Of a stretch of 64,000 nt of DNA, positions 1-7,685 are shown one piece after another. Under the pieces are notes generated by a model. It searched no databases, was not told where the DNA came from, and was given only the letters and a program-made list of their open reading frames with translations. A program made the translations under genes and the position numbers. The stretch comes from S010-25 sp964466455. GTDB taxonomy: Bacteria; Pseudomonadota; Gammaproteobacteria; SZUA-229. How positions within the stretch are numbered: the first letter of the stretch is position 1; every line of letters begins with the position of its first letter. The stretch lies in NCBI GenBank assembly GCA_964466455.1, contig CAYXNL010000003.1, forward strand, positions 1 through 64,000, written 5' to 3'.

Positions 1-2
1 AT

Positions 3-77
3 TTACCGCATGAAACGGCGTTGGTGAATGTTGTAAAAAATGTAATAAGCCATTTACAAATTCAGTATCCTGCATAG
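3..77 (+). CDS. possible C-terminal fragment of an upstream gene (partial)
   Basis: Frame 3 from the window edge is open for 24 codons and ends at a TAG at 75-77; the other two plus-strand frames stop within the first 30 bases. The peptide (ending HLQIQYPA) has ordinary composition and could be the tail of a gene truncated by the window border. It is too short to assign to a family, and an open frame of this length can occur by chance. Confidence 0.3.
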   Translation, partial: LPHETALVNVVKNVISHLQIQYPA

Positions 78-294
78 TAATACCCATAATGGTTTGATTG
101 TACACATCCGTATTTGTCGTTCAAAGCGACCCCATCGGACAGCCAGGGAAGCTCTGAACAACAGATTATCACTATTCTGAAGCGGAAGGTAAAAACTGAT
201 ATTAAAAAGATACTATTGTATAGATAAACGAAAGGGTTTGATCACCACCGCAGCATTTATAGGGTAAAATAATGCTTTTTTATTGAGTTTTATC
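78..294. other. intergenic region upstream of ispG
   Basis: About 217 bases without a credible gene. It contains one copy of the short dispersed motif GGAAGCTCTGAA (147-158) and an AT-rich stretch just before ispG. A TAAAAT at 265-270 could act as a -10 box, but no -35 lies at a good distance, so no promoter is claimed. Confidence 0.4.
147..163 (+). repeat. GGAAnnTCTGA dispersed motif, copy 1
   Basis: GGAAGCTCTGAACAACA lies in the region upstream of ispG; it shares the GGAAnnTCTGA core with the copies at 46487, 54823 and 61363. Confidence 0.35.
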
Positions 295-1527
295 ATGGAA
301 TTTCCTCCCTGTTACCAGCATAGACACAAAACCCTGGGCGTTAATATTGATGGCGTACAGATCGGTGGCAATGCGCCGATTGCCATACAATCCATGACCA
401 ATACCGATACGTCTGACATTGATGCCACAACCAGACAAATTCTGCAACTGGCAGAAGCTGGCTCTGAACTGGTGCGTATTACGGTCAATGATGCCAATGC
501 AGCCGCAGCGGTACCCTACATACGCGAGACGCTGGATAAAAATTTTTGCAGTGTTCCTCTGATTGGCGATTTTCACTTTAACGGCCACAAGCTGCTCACC
601 GATTACCCAGACTGCGCCCGGGCGCTGGCAAAATATCGCATTAATCCCGGTAACGTTGGCAAGGGTAGTCAGCGTGAAAACCGTTTTGCTACCATGATTG
701 AACTCGCCATTCGGTACGGTAAAGCAGTACGCATTGGCGTCAACTGGGGCAGCATGGATCAGGCATTACTGGCTACTCTAATGGATGAAAATGCACAGCG
801 TGAACAACCTTTTGATGCCCATCATATTATGCTGGAAACGGTGATTCGTTCGGCGTTGGACAGTGCCGCGCAGGCTGAAGCGACAGGTCTGGAGAAAAAT
901 CGAATTATCCTTTCCTGTAAAATGAGTGTGGTACAGGATCTAATTACCGTCTATCGCTCTCTGGTAAAGCGCTGTAACTACGCCCTGCACCTTGGTTTAA
1001 CCGAAGCCGGTATCGGCTCCAAGGGTATTGTTGCTTCAACTGCCGCACTGGCTATTTTATTACAGGATGGTATTGGTGATACCATTCGTGTTTCACTTAC
1101 CCCGCAACCGGGCGCGCCAAGAGAAAAAGAAGTTATTGTGGCACAGGAAATCCTGCAAACAATGGGGCTGCGCTCTTTTGTTCCGCTGGTCACTGCCTGT
1201 CCCGGCTGTGGCCGCACCACCAGCACCACCTTCCAGCAGCTCGCTTCCCGCATACAAGATTATCTGCGCCAACAGATGCCACAGTGGAAACAGCAATATA
1301 AGGAGGTTGAAACCATGTCTGTCGCCGTCATGGGCTGTGTGGTCAATGGCCCTGGGGAGAGTAAACATGCCAATATCGGTATCAGTCTGCCCGGCAATGG
1401 AGAGCGGCCAGTCGCCCCGGTTTATGAAGACGGGGTAAAAACGCTAACCTTAAAAGGCGATAAAATTGCTGAAGAATTTGAAGTATTGATAGAACGTTAT
1501 ATACAGAAAACCTATGGAAGCTCTTAA
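295..1527 (+). CDS. ispG: 4-hydroxy-3-methylbut-2-enyl diphosphate synthase (flavodoxin), IspG/GcpE
   Basis: IspG catalyses the penultimate step of the MEP isoprenoid pathway, reductively opening methylerythritol cyclodiphosphate with a [4Fe-4S] cluster. The N-terminal TIM-barrel half is recognisable (VNIDGVQIGG..PIAIQSMTNTDT). The C-terminal cluster half carries CPGCGRT (C302, C305) and GCVVNGPGES (C348, E355), the expected three cysteines and catalytic glutamate. At 410 residues it is the longer proteobacterial form; the E. coli enzyme is about 372. An upstream in-frame TTG at 283 exists, but the ATG at 295 is preferred because homologous sequence begins there. The stop overlaps the beginning of the downstream tag frame, suggesting co-transcription. 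Confidence 0.97.
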   Translation: MEFPPCYQHRHKTLGVNIDGVQIGGNAPIAIQSMTNTDTSDIDATTRQILQLAEAGSELVRITVNDANAAAAVPYIRETLDKNFCSVPLIGDFHFNGHKLLTDYPDCARALAKYRINPGNVGKGSQRENRFATMIELAIRYGKAVRIGVNWGSMDQALLATLMDENAQREQPFDAHHIMLETVIRSALDSAAQAEATGLEKNRIILSCKMSVVQDLITVYRSLVKRCNYALHLGLTEAGIGSKGIVASTAALAILLQDGIGDTIRVSLTPQPGAPREKEVIVAQEILQTMGLRSFVPLVTACPGCGRTTSTTFQQLASRIQDYLRQQMPQWKQQYKEVETMSVAVMGCVVNGPGESKHANIGISLPGNGERPVAPVYEDGVKTLTLKGDKIAEEFEVLIERYIQKTYGSS

Positions 1528-1528
1528 C

Positions 1529-2134
1529 ATGACGGCGACAATAAAAGGAGCTGACGGTAAGTTACGCTGTAAATGGTGCGATTCTGCACCGGAATTTCTC
1601 AACTATCACGATAACGAATGGGGTTTCCCGGTCAAAGATGATCATCGCTTATTTGAAAAATTGTGTCTGGAGGGTTTTCAATCCGGGCTAAGCTGGCGCA
1701 CTATTCTTGCCAAACGCGAGAACTTCCGTTCTGCTTTTCATTATTTTGATTTCGATAAAATATCGTGTTTCACCCAACGCGATATCAATCGTCTTCTCGG
1801 TGACAAAGGCATTGTTCGCCATCGCGGCAAGATTGAAGCGGTCATCAACAATGCAAAACGCGCTCAGGAACTCGTCAAACTGGAAGGCTCGCTGGCCACC
1901 TTTTTCTGGCGTTACGAACCGGATGAGAAGCAACTCGTAAAGCCACAGACTGCATCGACATCAATAGAATCAATTGCCTTGTCAAAAGACCTGAAAAAAC
2001 TGGGCTGGAAATTTATCGGCCCCACTACGGTGTATGCTTTTATACAGGCAATGGGGCTGATCAACGACCATGTTGAGGACTGCGTGATAAGAAACAAAGT
2101 AGAACGCGCGCGCAAAAAATTCAAACGGCCATAG
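1529..2134 (+). CDS. tag: DNA-3-methyladenine glycosylase I
   Basis: Tag removes 3-methyladenine from alkylated DNA as the first step of base excision repair. The family signature is clear: CKWCDS near the N terminus, NEWGFPVKDDHRLFEKLCLEGFQ, LSWRTIL and a C-terminal H-x3-C (DHVEDC) that completes the structural zinc site with an N-terminal Cys/His pair. Length of about 201 residues is normal (E. coli 187). An in-frame ATG at 1514 lies inside ispG, but ATG 1529 has GGAAG at 1516-1520 with good spacing and follows the ispG stop directly, so it is chosen. It probably forms a two-gene transcript with ispG. Confidence 0.95.
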   Translation: MTATIKGADGKLRCKWCDSAPEFLNYHDNEWGFPVKDDHRLFEKLCLEGFQSGLSWRTILAKRENFRSAFHYFDFDKISCFTQRDINRLLGDKGIVRHRGKIEAVINNAKRAQELVKLEGSLATFFWRYEPDEKQLVKPQTASTSIESIALSKDLKKLGWKFIGPTTVYAFIQAMGLINDHVEDCVIRNKVERARKKFKRP

Positions 2135-2203
2135 TCCACCCCGCCGTTCTGGTACTCCCTGACCGGGATGGAAATAAGGAAAAAGCGACATAAAAACACC
2201 GGA

Positions 2204-2223
2204 GTTCCAGAAAACCATGGAAC
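2204..2223. terminator. hairpin between convergent tag and lysR genes
   Basis: GTTCCA (2204-2209) and TGGAAC (2218-2223) are perfect 6-bp arms around an 8-nt loop in the space between two converging genes. There is no strong T-run, so a role as terminator is only suggested by position. Confidence 0.3.
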
Positions 2224-2244
2224 CTGACAGCTAACCATCTGGTT

Positions 2245-3150
2245 TTACTGATCCCAGTAAGGGATTCCTGCAAAACGTTTTACCAGAAAATTAGCAAATG
2301 CTCTGACACGATGCGAAAGATGACGTGTTTGTGGATACAGGGCATAAGCATCAACATCTGGACAGCTGTAATCGGTCAATAGTGGCACCAGAGCGCCTGC
2401 TGCAACTTCCTGATAAACAATAAAGGAGGGTATCATCACAATTCCCAGCCCGTTGACAGCAGAATCACGAAGAAACTCACCATTGCCCGCTTTTAAACCG
2501 GGACGTATTTTTGCCTTAATCGTTTTCCCGGCTGTGGTGGATAAATACCAGTGCGCAGAATCGCGAATCAGGCTATAAACCAGACAGCGATGATTGATGA
2601 GATCAGAGGGTAACTGAGGCACCCCCATACGATCGAGGTAGACGGGACTTGCACAGATAATACTGCGGATAGTCGCAAGACGGCGGGCGATAAAACTTGA
2701 ATCAGGCAGTCGGGCAATACGAATAGCGAGGTCGAATCCTTCTTCCATAATATCTACCTGGCGGTCATTAAAATCCAGTTCAAATTCAATTTGCGGATGC
2801 GCCTGCATAAATGCATTGATTGCTGGCCCCAGATGCATTAAACCGAAACTCACTGGCAATGCCACTTTCAAACTACCTTCCAGGATACCATGTGCCTGTG
2901 ATGCGGCCAGCTCCGCTTCTCGAACATCCTGCAAAATACGCAGTGATTGATGATAGAAGCTACGCCCGGTAGTCGTCAGTTTCATCTGCCGTGTGGTACG
3001 GTGGAGCAGCTCAACGCCCAGATGTGATTCCAGCTCTTTGAGCCGACGACTGACTACCGATTTTGCTATTCCCAGACGATCTGCAGCACCGCTGATACTA
3101 CCCGCCTCCACCACACGAATAAAATAATTCATATTTTCGAAGCGATCCAT
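2245..3150 (-). CDS. LysR-family transcriptional regulator (CrgA/DmlR-like type)
   Basis: A 301-residue LysR regulator with an N-terminal winged helix-turn-helix (about residues 1-60; SISGAADRLGIAKSVVSRRLKELE) and a C-terminal effector domain (about 90-300). Family knowledge: such proteins bind T-N11-A sites and often control the divergent neighbour. Here the divergent gene encodes a CDGSH protein followed by DoxX and hydroquinone reductase, and a 21-bp inverted repeat lies at 3175-3195 between them. The inferred role is sensing a quinone-like or electrophilic compound. The helix-turn-helix half does not resemble my recollection of YhaJ, the LysR regulator near the E. coli doxX/yqjG homologues, so the ligand is unknown. 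Confidence 0.93.
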   Translation of the reverse strand: MDRFENMNYFIRVVEAGSISGAADRLGIAKSVVSRRLKELESHLGVELLHRTTRQMKLTTTGRSFYHQSLRILQDVREAELAASQAHGILEGSLKVALPVSFGLMHLGPAINAFMQAHPQIEFELDFNDRQVDIMEEGFDLAIRIARLPDSSFIARRLATIRSIICASPVYLDRMGVPQLPSDLINHRCLVYSLIRDSAHWYLSTTAGKTIKAKIRPGLKAGNGEFLRDSAVNGLGIVMIPSFIVYQEVAAGALVPLLTDYSCPDVDAYALYPQTRHLSHRVRAFANFLVKRFAGIPYWDQ

Positions 3151-3174
3151 CCCGCACCTTTTACTGTTGCTAAT

Positions 3175-3195
3175 ATAAGAACAATTATTTCTTAT
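3175..3195. promoter_or_regulatory. candidate LysR operator, inverted repeat ATAAGAA-N7-TTCTTAT
   Basis: Perfect 7-bp arms (3175-3181 and 3189-3195) spaced by 7 bases sit 25 bases upstream of the lysR start and 95 upstream of the CDGSH gene. Size, position and AT-richness match the usual LysR autoregulatory site. Binding itself is inferred. Confidence 0.5.
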
Positions 3196-3289
3196 AGTAG
3201 CGGTTTATTTCTGTTTAAACAATAACGATAATACTGTTAACCTGCATCACAGCAAACGCATTGTCTTATTTCATAACAGGAGAATAAAA

Positions 3290-3535
3290 ATGTCCGAAGC
3301 AATCAGAAGTTCCGATACCCCTTTTGCCGTTGAAGTCGAGGCCGGTAAAACCTATTACTGGTGTACCTGTGGCAGAAGTAAAACCCAGCCTTTTTGTGAT
3401 GGTTCACACAAGGGGACAAGTTTCAGCCCGTTGCAGTATGTTGCGGAAAAATCCGCAGAAGTATATTTCTGCGGCTGCAAACAGACTAAAACACCTCCTT
3501 TCTGCGATGGCAGTCATAAAAACAACGAAGAATAA
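3290..3535 (+). CDS. CDGSH iron-sulfur domain protein with two CDGSH motifs
   Basis: An 81-residue soluble protein with two copies of the C-x-C-x2-[ST]-x3-P-x-C-D-G-S-H-like signature: CTCGRSKTQPFCDGSH and CGCKQTKTPPFCDGSH. Each is expected to hold a labile [2Fe-2S] cluster with three Cys and one His ligand, as in mitoNEET-related proteins of the tandem type. No signal peptide or membrane helix is seen, so it is cytoplasmic. An SD-like AGGAG lies at 3280-3284. It is the first gene of the group divergent from lysR, followed after a repeat-filled gap by DoxX and a glutathionyl-hydroquinone reductase, which suggests a redox or quinone-stress role. The exact function is not known. Confidence 0.93.
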   Translation: MSEAIRSSDTPFAVEVEAGKTYYWCTCGRSKTQPFCDGSHKGTSFSPLQYVAEKSAEVYFCGCKQTKTPPFCDGSHKNNEE

Positions 3536-3547
3536 CGCAGATTCCCT

Positions 3548-3562
3548 GAGCCTGTCCGAATA
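3548..3562 (+). repeat. GAGyCTGTCCGAAwA dispersed motif, copy 1
   Basis: Copy GAGCCTGTCCGAATA lies just downstream of the CDGSH gene. A second copy in the same orientation, 13 of 15 bases identical, is at 5085-5099 at the end of the hydroquinone reductase. Together they bracket the doxX-yqjG pair. Confidence 0.45.
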
Positions 3563-3577
3563 GCAGAACCGCCCCTT

Positions 3578-3700
3578 ACTAACAACAGGATGGATGAAAA
3601 GGATACTATTGTTCAAGACCTTCAGCCACAGGGATGCGGGTATCGAGCTTACATGGGGATGTTTACAGCGTGTCTTGAACAATAACTATCCGTTTCAGTA
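3578..3700. repeat. MITE-like palindromic repeat, full copy
   Basis: The element starts near AACAGGATGGATGAAAAGGA and ends near TATCCGTTTCAGTA. GGATACTATTGTTCAAGAC (3601-3619) is almost the exact reverse complement of GTCTTGAACAATAACTATCC (3672-3691), giving a long stem around a loop of about 52 bases. A shortened copy with the same two ends is at 32661-32710. There is no coding capacity, so it is a non-autonomous intergenic repeat. The loop wording resembles repeats I recall from marine gammaproteobacteria, but I cannot name the family. Confidence 0.7.
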
Positions 3701-3730
3701 AAAATTTATCAATAACAGAGGTAATTCGAG

Positions 3731-4105
3731 ATGGAAAAATTTAGTCAACTTATTGCACGTTTATTACTTGCTCAGATATTCCTGATTGCTGGAATAGACA
3801 AGATTAGTGGCTATGCAGGTACGCAGGGTTATATGCATGCGATGGGTGTACCGGGCAGTCTGCTTCCGCTGGTCATACTGCTGGAAATTGGTGGGGCGAT
3901 AGCTATTATCGTTGGCTGGCAAACCCGTTGGGCAGCGATAGCACTTGCCATATTCAGTCTGATTGCGGCGATCATCTTCCACCACAACTTCGCTGACCAA
4001 ACGCAGATGATAATGTTTATGAGTGATTTCGCCATCGGTGGTGGCCTGTTGCTGCTGGCTGTTCACGGCGCTGGTGCCTATAGCTTTGATAACCGGAAGA
4101 CATAA
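3731..4105 (+). CDS. DoxX family membrane protein
   Basis: A 124-residue inner-membrane protein with four hydrophobic segments (about residues 8-27, 45-63, 70-88, 97-115). Family features include the N-terminal LIARLLLAQIFLIAGIDKI and PLVILLEIGGAIAIIVGWQTRWAA. DoxX/YqjF proteins are linked to quinone, thiosulfate or redox chemistry, but the biochemical role of this type is not settled. It starts 5 bases before the next gene, the hydroquinone reductase, reproducing the yqjF-yqjG pairing of E. coli. An SD AGAGGT (3716-3721) precedes the ATG. The gap from the CDGSH gene is filled by a palindromic repeat, so co-transcription with that gene is uncertain. Confidence 0.93.
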   Translation: MEKFSQLIARLLLAQIFLIAGIDKISGYAGTQGYMHAMGVPGSLLPLVILLEIGGAIAIIVGWQTRWAAIALAIFSLIAAIIFHHNFADQTQMIMFMSDFAIGGGLLLLAVHGAGAYSFDNRKT

Positions 4106-4109
4106 AGCA

Positions 4110-5153
4110 ATGACTAAGGAATTAATCAACGGCAAAATAGAAACAGTGAATGGTGAATTCCTTCGCACTGAATCCGGTTTTAGAAACTGGATAACAAAAG
4201 ATGGAAACCCTGGCCCCACGGGTGAAGGTGGCTTCCCTGCACAGCCGGGACGTTACCACCTTTATGTTTCCCTTGCCTGCCCGTGGGCACATCGCACCTT
4301 AATTTTCCGGGTACTAAAAAAACTGGAAGATTTAATTTCTATTTCCGTTGTCCACCCGCTGATGCCGGAGGAAAGCTGGGTGTTCGGCAAATACCCCGGT
4401 GCCACACAGGACCATATCAACCACACAGACTCCTTATATGAAAATTATTTAATCGCCGACCCCGGTTTTAACGGACTGGTTACTGTACCGGTTCTCTGGG
4501 ACAAACAACGCCAGAGCATCGTCAACAATGAATCGTCCGAAATTATCCGCATGTTCAATTCGGCTTTTGATGATTACACACACTCTGATGATGATTTTTA
4601 CCCTGAAGATTTACGCAAAGACATTGATGCGATTAATAAAAAAGTGTACGACAATATCAATAATGGCGTATATCGCTGCGGTTTTGCCCGAACCCAGGCC
4701 GTTTATGATAAAGCCTTTGACCGGCTGTTTAACACCCTGGACGAACTTGAAACAATGCTGGCATCACGGCGTTACCTGCTTGGTAGTCGGATAACGGAAG
4801 CCGACTGGCGCTTATTCCCGACACTGGTCCGCTTTGATAGCGTTTACTACAGCCATTTTAAAACCTGTAAAAAACGCCTGACTGATTACCCTCAGTTGTG
4901 GGATTATACCCGTGAGCTTTATCAGATTCCGGGAATCGCGGAAACAGTAAATATGGATCATATTAAAAAACACTACTTTGGTAGTCATCATTCTATCAAT
5001 CCGAGCGGTATTGTTCCTAACGGACCCGACATTGATTTTATGGCGCCACACACGCGGCATTACCTTTCTTCCACATCAGACCAGGAGTCTGTCCGAAAAT
5101 CTTCTCACCTCGCCCCAACTCTCTCCCGGAGGGAGAGGGGGCTAATGGAATAG
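4110..5153 (+). CDS. yqjG: glutathionyl-hydroquinone reductase (GST Xi class, YqjG-like)
   Basis: This enzyme reduces glutathionyl-hydroquinones, releasing hydroquinone and glutathione, with a catalytic cysteine rather than the usual GST Tyr/Ser. The motif CPWAHRTLIF (about residue 54) is that site. The C-terminal helical GST domain follows at about 165-310. The ATG at 4110 is used; a frame opening at 4023 lies inside doxX. It is 347 residues long, about 20 more than E. coli YqjG: after PDIDFMAPHTRHYL the reading frame runs into a dispersed motif and then a CTCTCCC/GGGAGAG palindromic repeat, giving a basic tail (LAPTLSRRERGLME) that is repeat-derived. It is paired with DoxX. Confidence 0.94.
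   Translation: MTKELINGKIETVNGEFLRTESGFRNWITKDGNPGPTGEGGFPAQPGRYHLYVSLACPWAHRTLIFRVLKKLEDLISISVVHPLMPEESWVFGKYPGATQDHINHTDSLYENYLIADPGFNGLVTVPVLWDKQRQSIVNNESSEIIRMFNSAFDDYTHSDDDFYPEDLRKDIDAINKKVYDNINNGVYRCGFARTQAVYDKAFDRLFNTLDELETMLASRRYLLGSRITEADWRLFPTLVRFDSVYYSHFKTCKKRLTDYPQLWDYTRELYQIPGIAETVNMDHIKKHYFGSHHSINPSGIVPNGPDIDFMAPHTRHYLSSTSDQESVRKSSHLAPTLSRRERGLME
5085..5099 (+). repeat. GAGyCTGTCCGAAwA dispersed motif, copy 2
   Basis: GAGTCTGTCCGAAAA, same orientation as the copy at 3548-3562. Here it is translated as part of the extra C-terminal tail of the hydroquinone reductase. Confidence 0.45.
5121..5137. repeat. palindromic CTCTCCC-GGA-GGGAGAG repeat
   Basis: Perfect 7-bp arms with a 3-nt loop, followed by a G-run. 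It belongs to the widespread CCCTCTCCC/GGGAGAGGG class of intergenic repeats, whose translation typically gives TLSRRERG-like peptides. It lies inside the 3' end of yqjG. Confidence 0.6.
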
Positions 5154-5178
5154 CGGTCATATTTTTAACTACCCTTTT

Positions 5179-6435
5179 TTATGGATTCCCCACTACTGCT
5201 ATCCAGAAGGGAAACTTACCGGTGGTAATTTTATTTACCACTTTCATGGTTGCAGTATTAATTACGGCCACTGCATTATCTTTAGTCAGGGTAACATAAA
5301 TCCAGCGACTGTCTCTACTGGCACGAACACCATGCGGGCCATTGCCGACTTTAATATTCTGTAGCTTTAGTGTACGGGTATTAATGACTGAAACATAATC
5401 ATCTCCAATCGCGCCAGTTACCGCATAACGACCATCGGGCGTTACATCAATACCACCATGTCCATTACCGACTGTAATCACTTTCTTTACCCTGCCGGTG
5501 GTCAGATCAACCACCGCAACATGGTGAACAAAATCACGCACAAAAGCCGTTTTTTCGTCGGCAGACAAATCTAGATTATGTGGCCCGGTAATACCTGGCA
5601 ACGGAATCACACGAATCATTTTACGTGTTGACGTATCAATTACGGCCAGCCCTGCCCCACCCTGCAAGGTTATATAAGCAAGTTTTCCATCATGTGTAAA
5701 ACGAATATTATGCGGCTCCTGTTTCACTTTTATTGTATCGACCACGACTAGCCGCTTCAGGTCTACCACGCTAATACTGGCCGAACCCTGATTACTTACA
5801 TAGGCAAAGCGACCATTCGGCATCACCTTCACACCTTTTGGCGCTTTACCTACCGGTATAATCGCTAGTTGTTTGCCACTGCCGGTATCAAAAACATACA
5901 CGGTGTTATCAGAAGGACTGGTGGATAACAGTATTTTTCCATCCGGCGTTACCGCGTCATACAACATATTCGGCCCACCCTTCCAGTTTATCTGCTGCGG
6001 AAAAGTCTCTACAGTTGCGCTGTTTTTCATGGTAATGAAGATAGTTTGAGGAAATTCTTTTTTACTGACTATAGCGTCTGTGTGAATCATAGAACCTGTA
6101 GAAGGCTTTACTGTAGAAATCTTTATTGCAGCAGGTAAACTGGAATAATACGCCGCCAGATGTTTCATATCGTTTTCATTCAATGCAGCACTCATAGCAT
6201 TCATGGTTACATTTTTCCGGATCCCGGTTTTAAATGACTGCAACTGTTTTAATAAGTAAGCCTGTTTCTGTCCGGCAAGATTTGGAAATTCAGCACTCAA
6301 ACCAATACCATTGGTACCATGACAGCCTGCACACACGGCAGCCTTTATTTTACCCTGTGTAATATCGCCAGCCATCGCCATACTGCTGGTTATTACCATC
6401 AACAGGCTCAGACAGTAAATTGGTTGTTTCTTCAT
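5179..6435 (-). CDS. periplasmic cytochrome c fused to a YVTN beta-propeller
   Basis: A 418-residue secreted protein. Residues 1-22 form a signal peptide (LSLLMVITSSMAMAG). Residues about 24-105 are a class I cytochrome c with heme motif CAGCH and a downstream Met-containing segment (MNAMSAALNENDMKHLAAYY) typical of c4/c553-type modules. Residues about 150-418 hold repeats of the YVTN type (FAYVSNQGSASISVVDLK, WIYVTLTKDNAVAVINT), expected to fold as a propeller. The role is probably periplasmic electron transfer or substrate binding; no substrate can be named. It lies 24 bases after a CPA2 antiporter gene on the same strand and is preceded by AGGAG. Confidence 0.88.
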   Translation of the reverse strand: MKKQPIYCLSLLMVITSSMAMAGDITQGKIKAAVCAGCHGTNGIGLSAEFPNLAGQKQAYLLKQLQSFKTGIRKNVTMNAMSAALNENDMKHLAAYYSSLPAAIKISTVKPSTGSMIHTDAIVSKKEFPQTIFITMKNSATVETFPQQINWKGGPNMLYDAVTPDGKILLSTSPSDNTVYVFDTGSGKQLAIIPVGKAPKGVKVMPNGRFAYVSNQGSASISVVDLKRLVVVDTIKVKQEPHNIRFTHDGKLAYITLQGGAGLAVIDTSTRKMIRVIPLPGITGPHNLDLSADEKTAFVRDFVHHVAVVDLTTGRVKKVITVGNGHGGIDVTPDGRYAVTGAIGDDYVSVINTRTLKLQNIKVGNGPHGVRASRDSRWIYVTLTKDNAVAVINTATMKVVNKITTGKFPFWIAVVGNP

Positions 6436-6459
6436 TTCATTTCTCCTGTTTTGATTACA

Positions 6460-7626
6460 TCAATCCATCCGTTGCCGTTCAGTACTCGATATCGGGGTGC
6501 GATAGCGAAAGACAACCCAGTACGTAGACAATACAAAACTGATAATGACTACCATCTGAATTAAATATGAAGTGTAAACATCAATTAACCCTGCACTTAG
6601 TGCACTGTAGGCAACCAGTAACGAAAATTCACTGCCCTGACCAAGACGCACACCAAGTTCCGTTGAAAGTGATTTAGATTCACCAATTAATTCAAATCCC
6701 TTTTTAAATACAAAAGGTTTGATAACAACAATGGTTATCGCCAAACATAAACCGGCATATAGAACATTCTGTGAAACCAGAAAGTTAAATTGCGCACCAA
6801 TAGAAAAGAAAAACAATATCAGAAAAAAATCACGCAGAGGTTTTAGATCTTCAGCAATAAGCATGGCCACTGGTGATGAAGCAAATGATACTCCGGCAAT
6901 GAAGGCACCCATTTCATATGACAGCCCAACATATTTTGCGATACCTGCACCGAATAACCCCCAACCCAGTGAAAGTAGAAAGGCATATTCACGGATAGTA
7001 TCAAACTTGATAAACAGACGGTTAATGACAAACTTCATCAGGACAAATGCCAGCACTGCAAGTACTAGAAGTTTTACCAGCAACAAGATAACGCTCACCA
7101 CTACATCTTCATTCTGTCTGCCCGTCATCACCAGAATAAGTAGAATCGCAATGACATCCTGCATTAATAACACACTGGTCATCATCTCACCGGTATGTTT
7201 ATGGTGCAATGTCGTGGTAGGGATTAATTTAAGACTGATAATGGTGCTGGAGAACATCAATGATGCGCCGATAACCAGACTTTTGATTAAATCGAATCCC
7301 CACAATCTTGCTACTGCCGTACACACAAGCAGAAAAACAATGCTGGTAATCAGGGTAATTACCGCCGTTTTACTGAACAAATGCACCAGCCGTTCCGGCT
7401 GTAAATTCATTCCAAGTAAAAACAGCAGCAGAATTACGCCAATATGAGATAACTGTTCAATATGTTCTGGCTGTTTGATAATAGCCAGCCCCCACGGACC
7501 GGCGATCATCCCTAGTACAATATAGGCAAGAATAATGGGCTGTTTCAGGTAGAGAAATAAGGTGGCGAGAATAGCAGCGCCAGCAAAGATAAGAACAAAT
7601 TCGAAGATGATATTTTCGAAACCCAT
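6460..7626 (-). CDS. CPA2-family monovalent cation:proton antiporter, transport domain only
   Basis: A 388-residue polytopic membrane protein with about 12 hydrophobic segments and the Na+/H+ exchanger fold seen in KefB/KefC/YbaL (LKQPIILAYIVLGMIAGPW, LGMNLQPERL, GSEFSLLVAYSAL). KefB-type proteins carry about 200 further residues with an RCK/TrkA-N regulatory domain. That domain is absent; the protein ends soon after the last helix with a short basic tail. It should exchange K+ or Na+ for H+ across the inner membrane. The cytochrome c-YVTN gene follows on the same strand 24 bases later, so the two are probably co-transcribed. I see no frameshift that would restore an RCK domain. Confidence 0.88.
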   Translation of the reverse strand: MGFENIIFEFVLIFAGAAILATLFLYLKQPIILAYIVLGMIAGPWGLAIIKQPEHIEQLSHIGVILLLFLLGMNLQPERLVHLFSKTAVITLITSIVFLLVCTAVARLWGFDLIKSLVIGASLMFSSTIISLKLIPTTTLHHKHTGEMMTSVLLMQDVIAILLILVMTGRQNEDVVVSVILLLVKLLVLAVLAFVLMKFVINRLFIKFDTIREYAFLLSLGWGLFGAGIAKYVGLSYEMGAFIAGVSFASSPVAMLIAEDLKPLRDFFLILFFFSIGAQFNFLVSQNVLYAGLCLAITIVVIKPFVFKKGFELIGESKSLSTELGVRLGQGSEFSLLVAYSALSAGLIDVYTSYLIQMVVIISFVLSTYWVVFRYRTPISSTERQRMD

Positions 7627-7685
7627 TTGATTAACCTTGCCCGATATTAAGGGGTGCTGATTGTATTTACTAAGGAGAACGGTAA

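Noticed and set aside
283..294. TTG-initiated extension of ispG
   Set aside because: Adds only four residues; the ATG at 295 fits the family better.
6719..7447. 242-codon plus-strand frame opposite the antiporter gene
   Set aside because: It is the antisense shadow of a well-supported membrane protein; Ser/Thr/Arg-rich composition is typical of such shadows.
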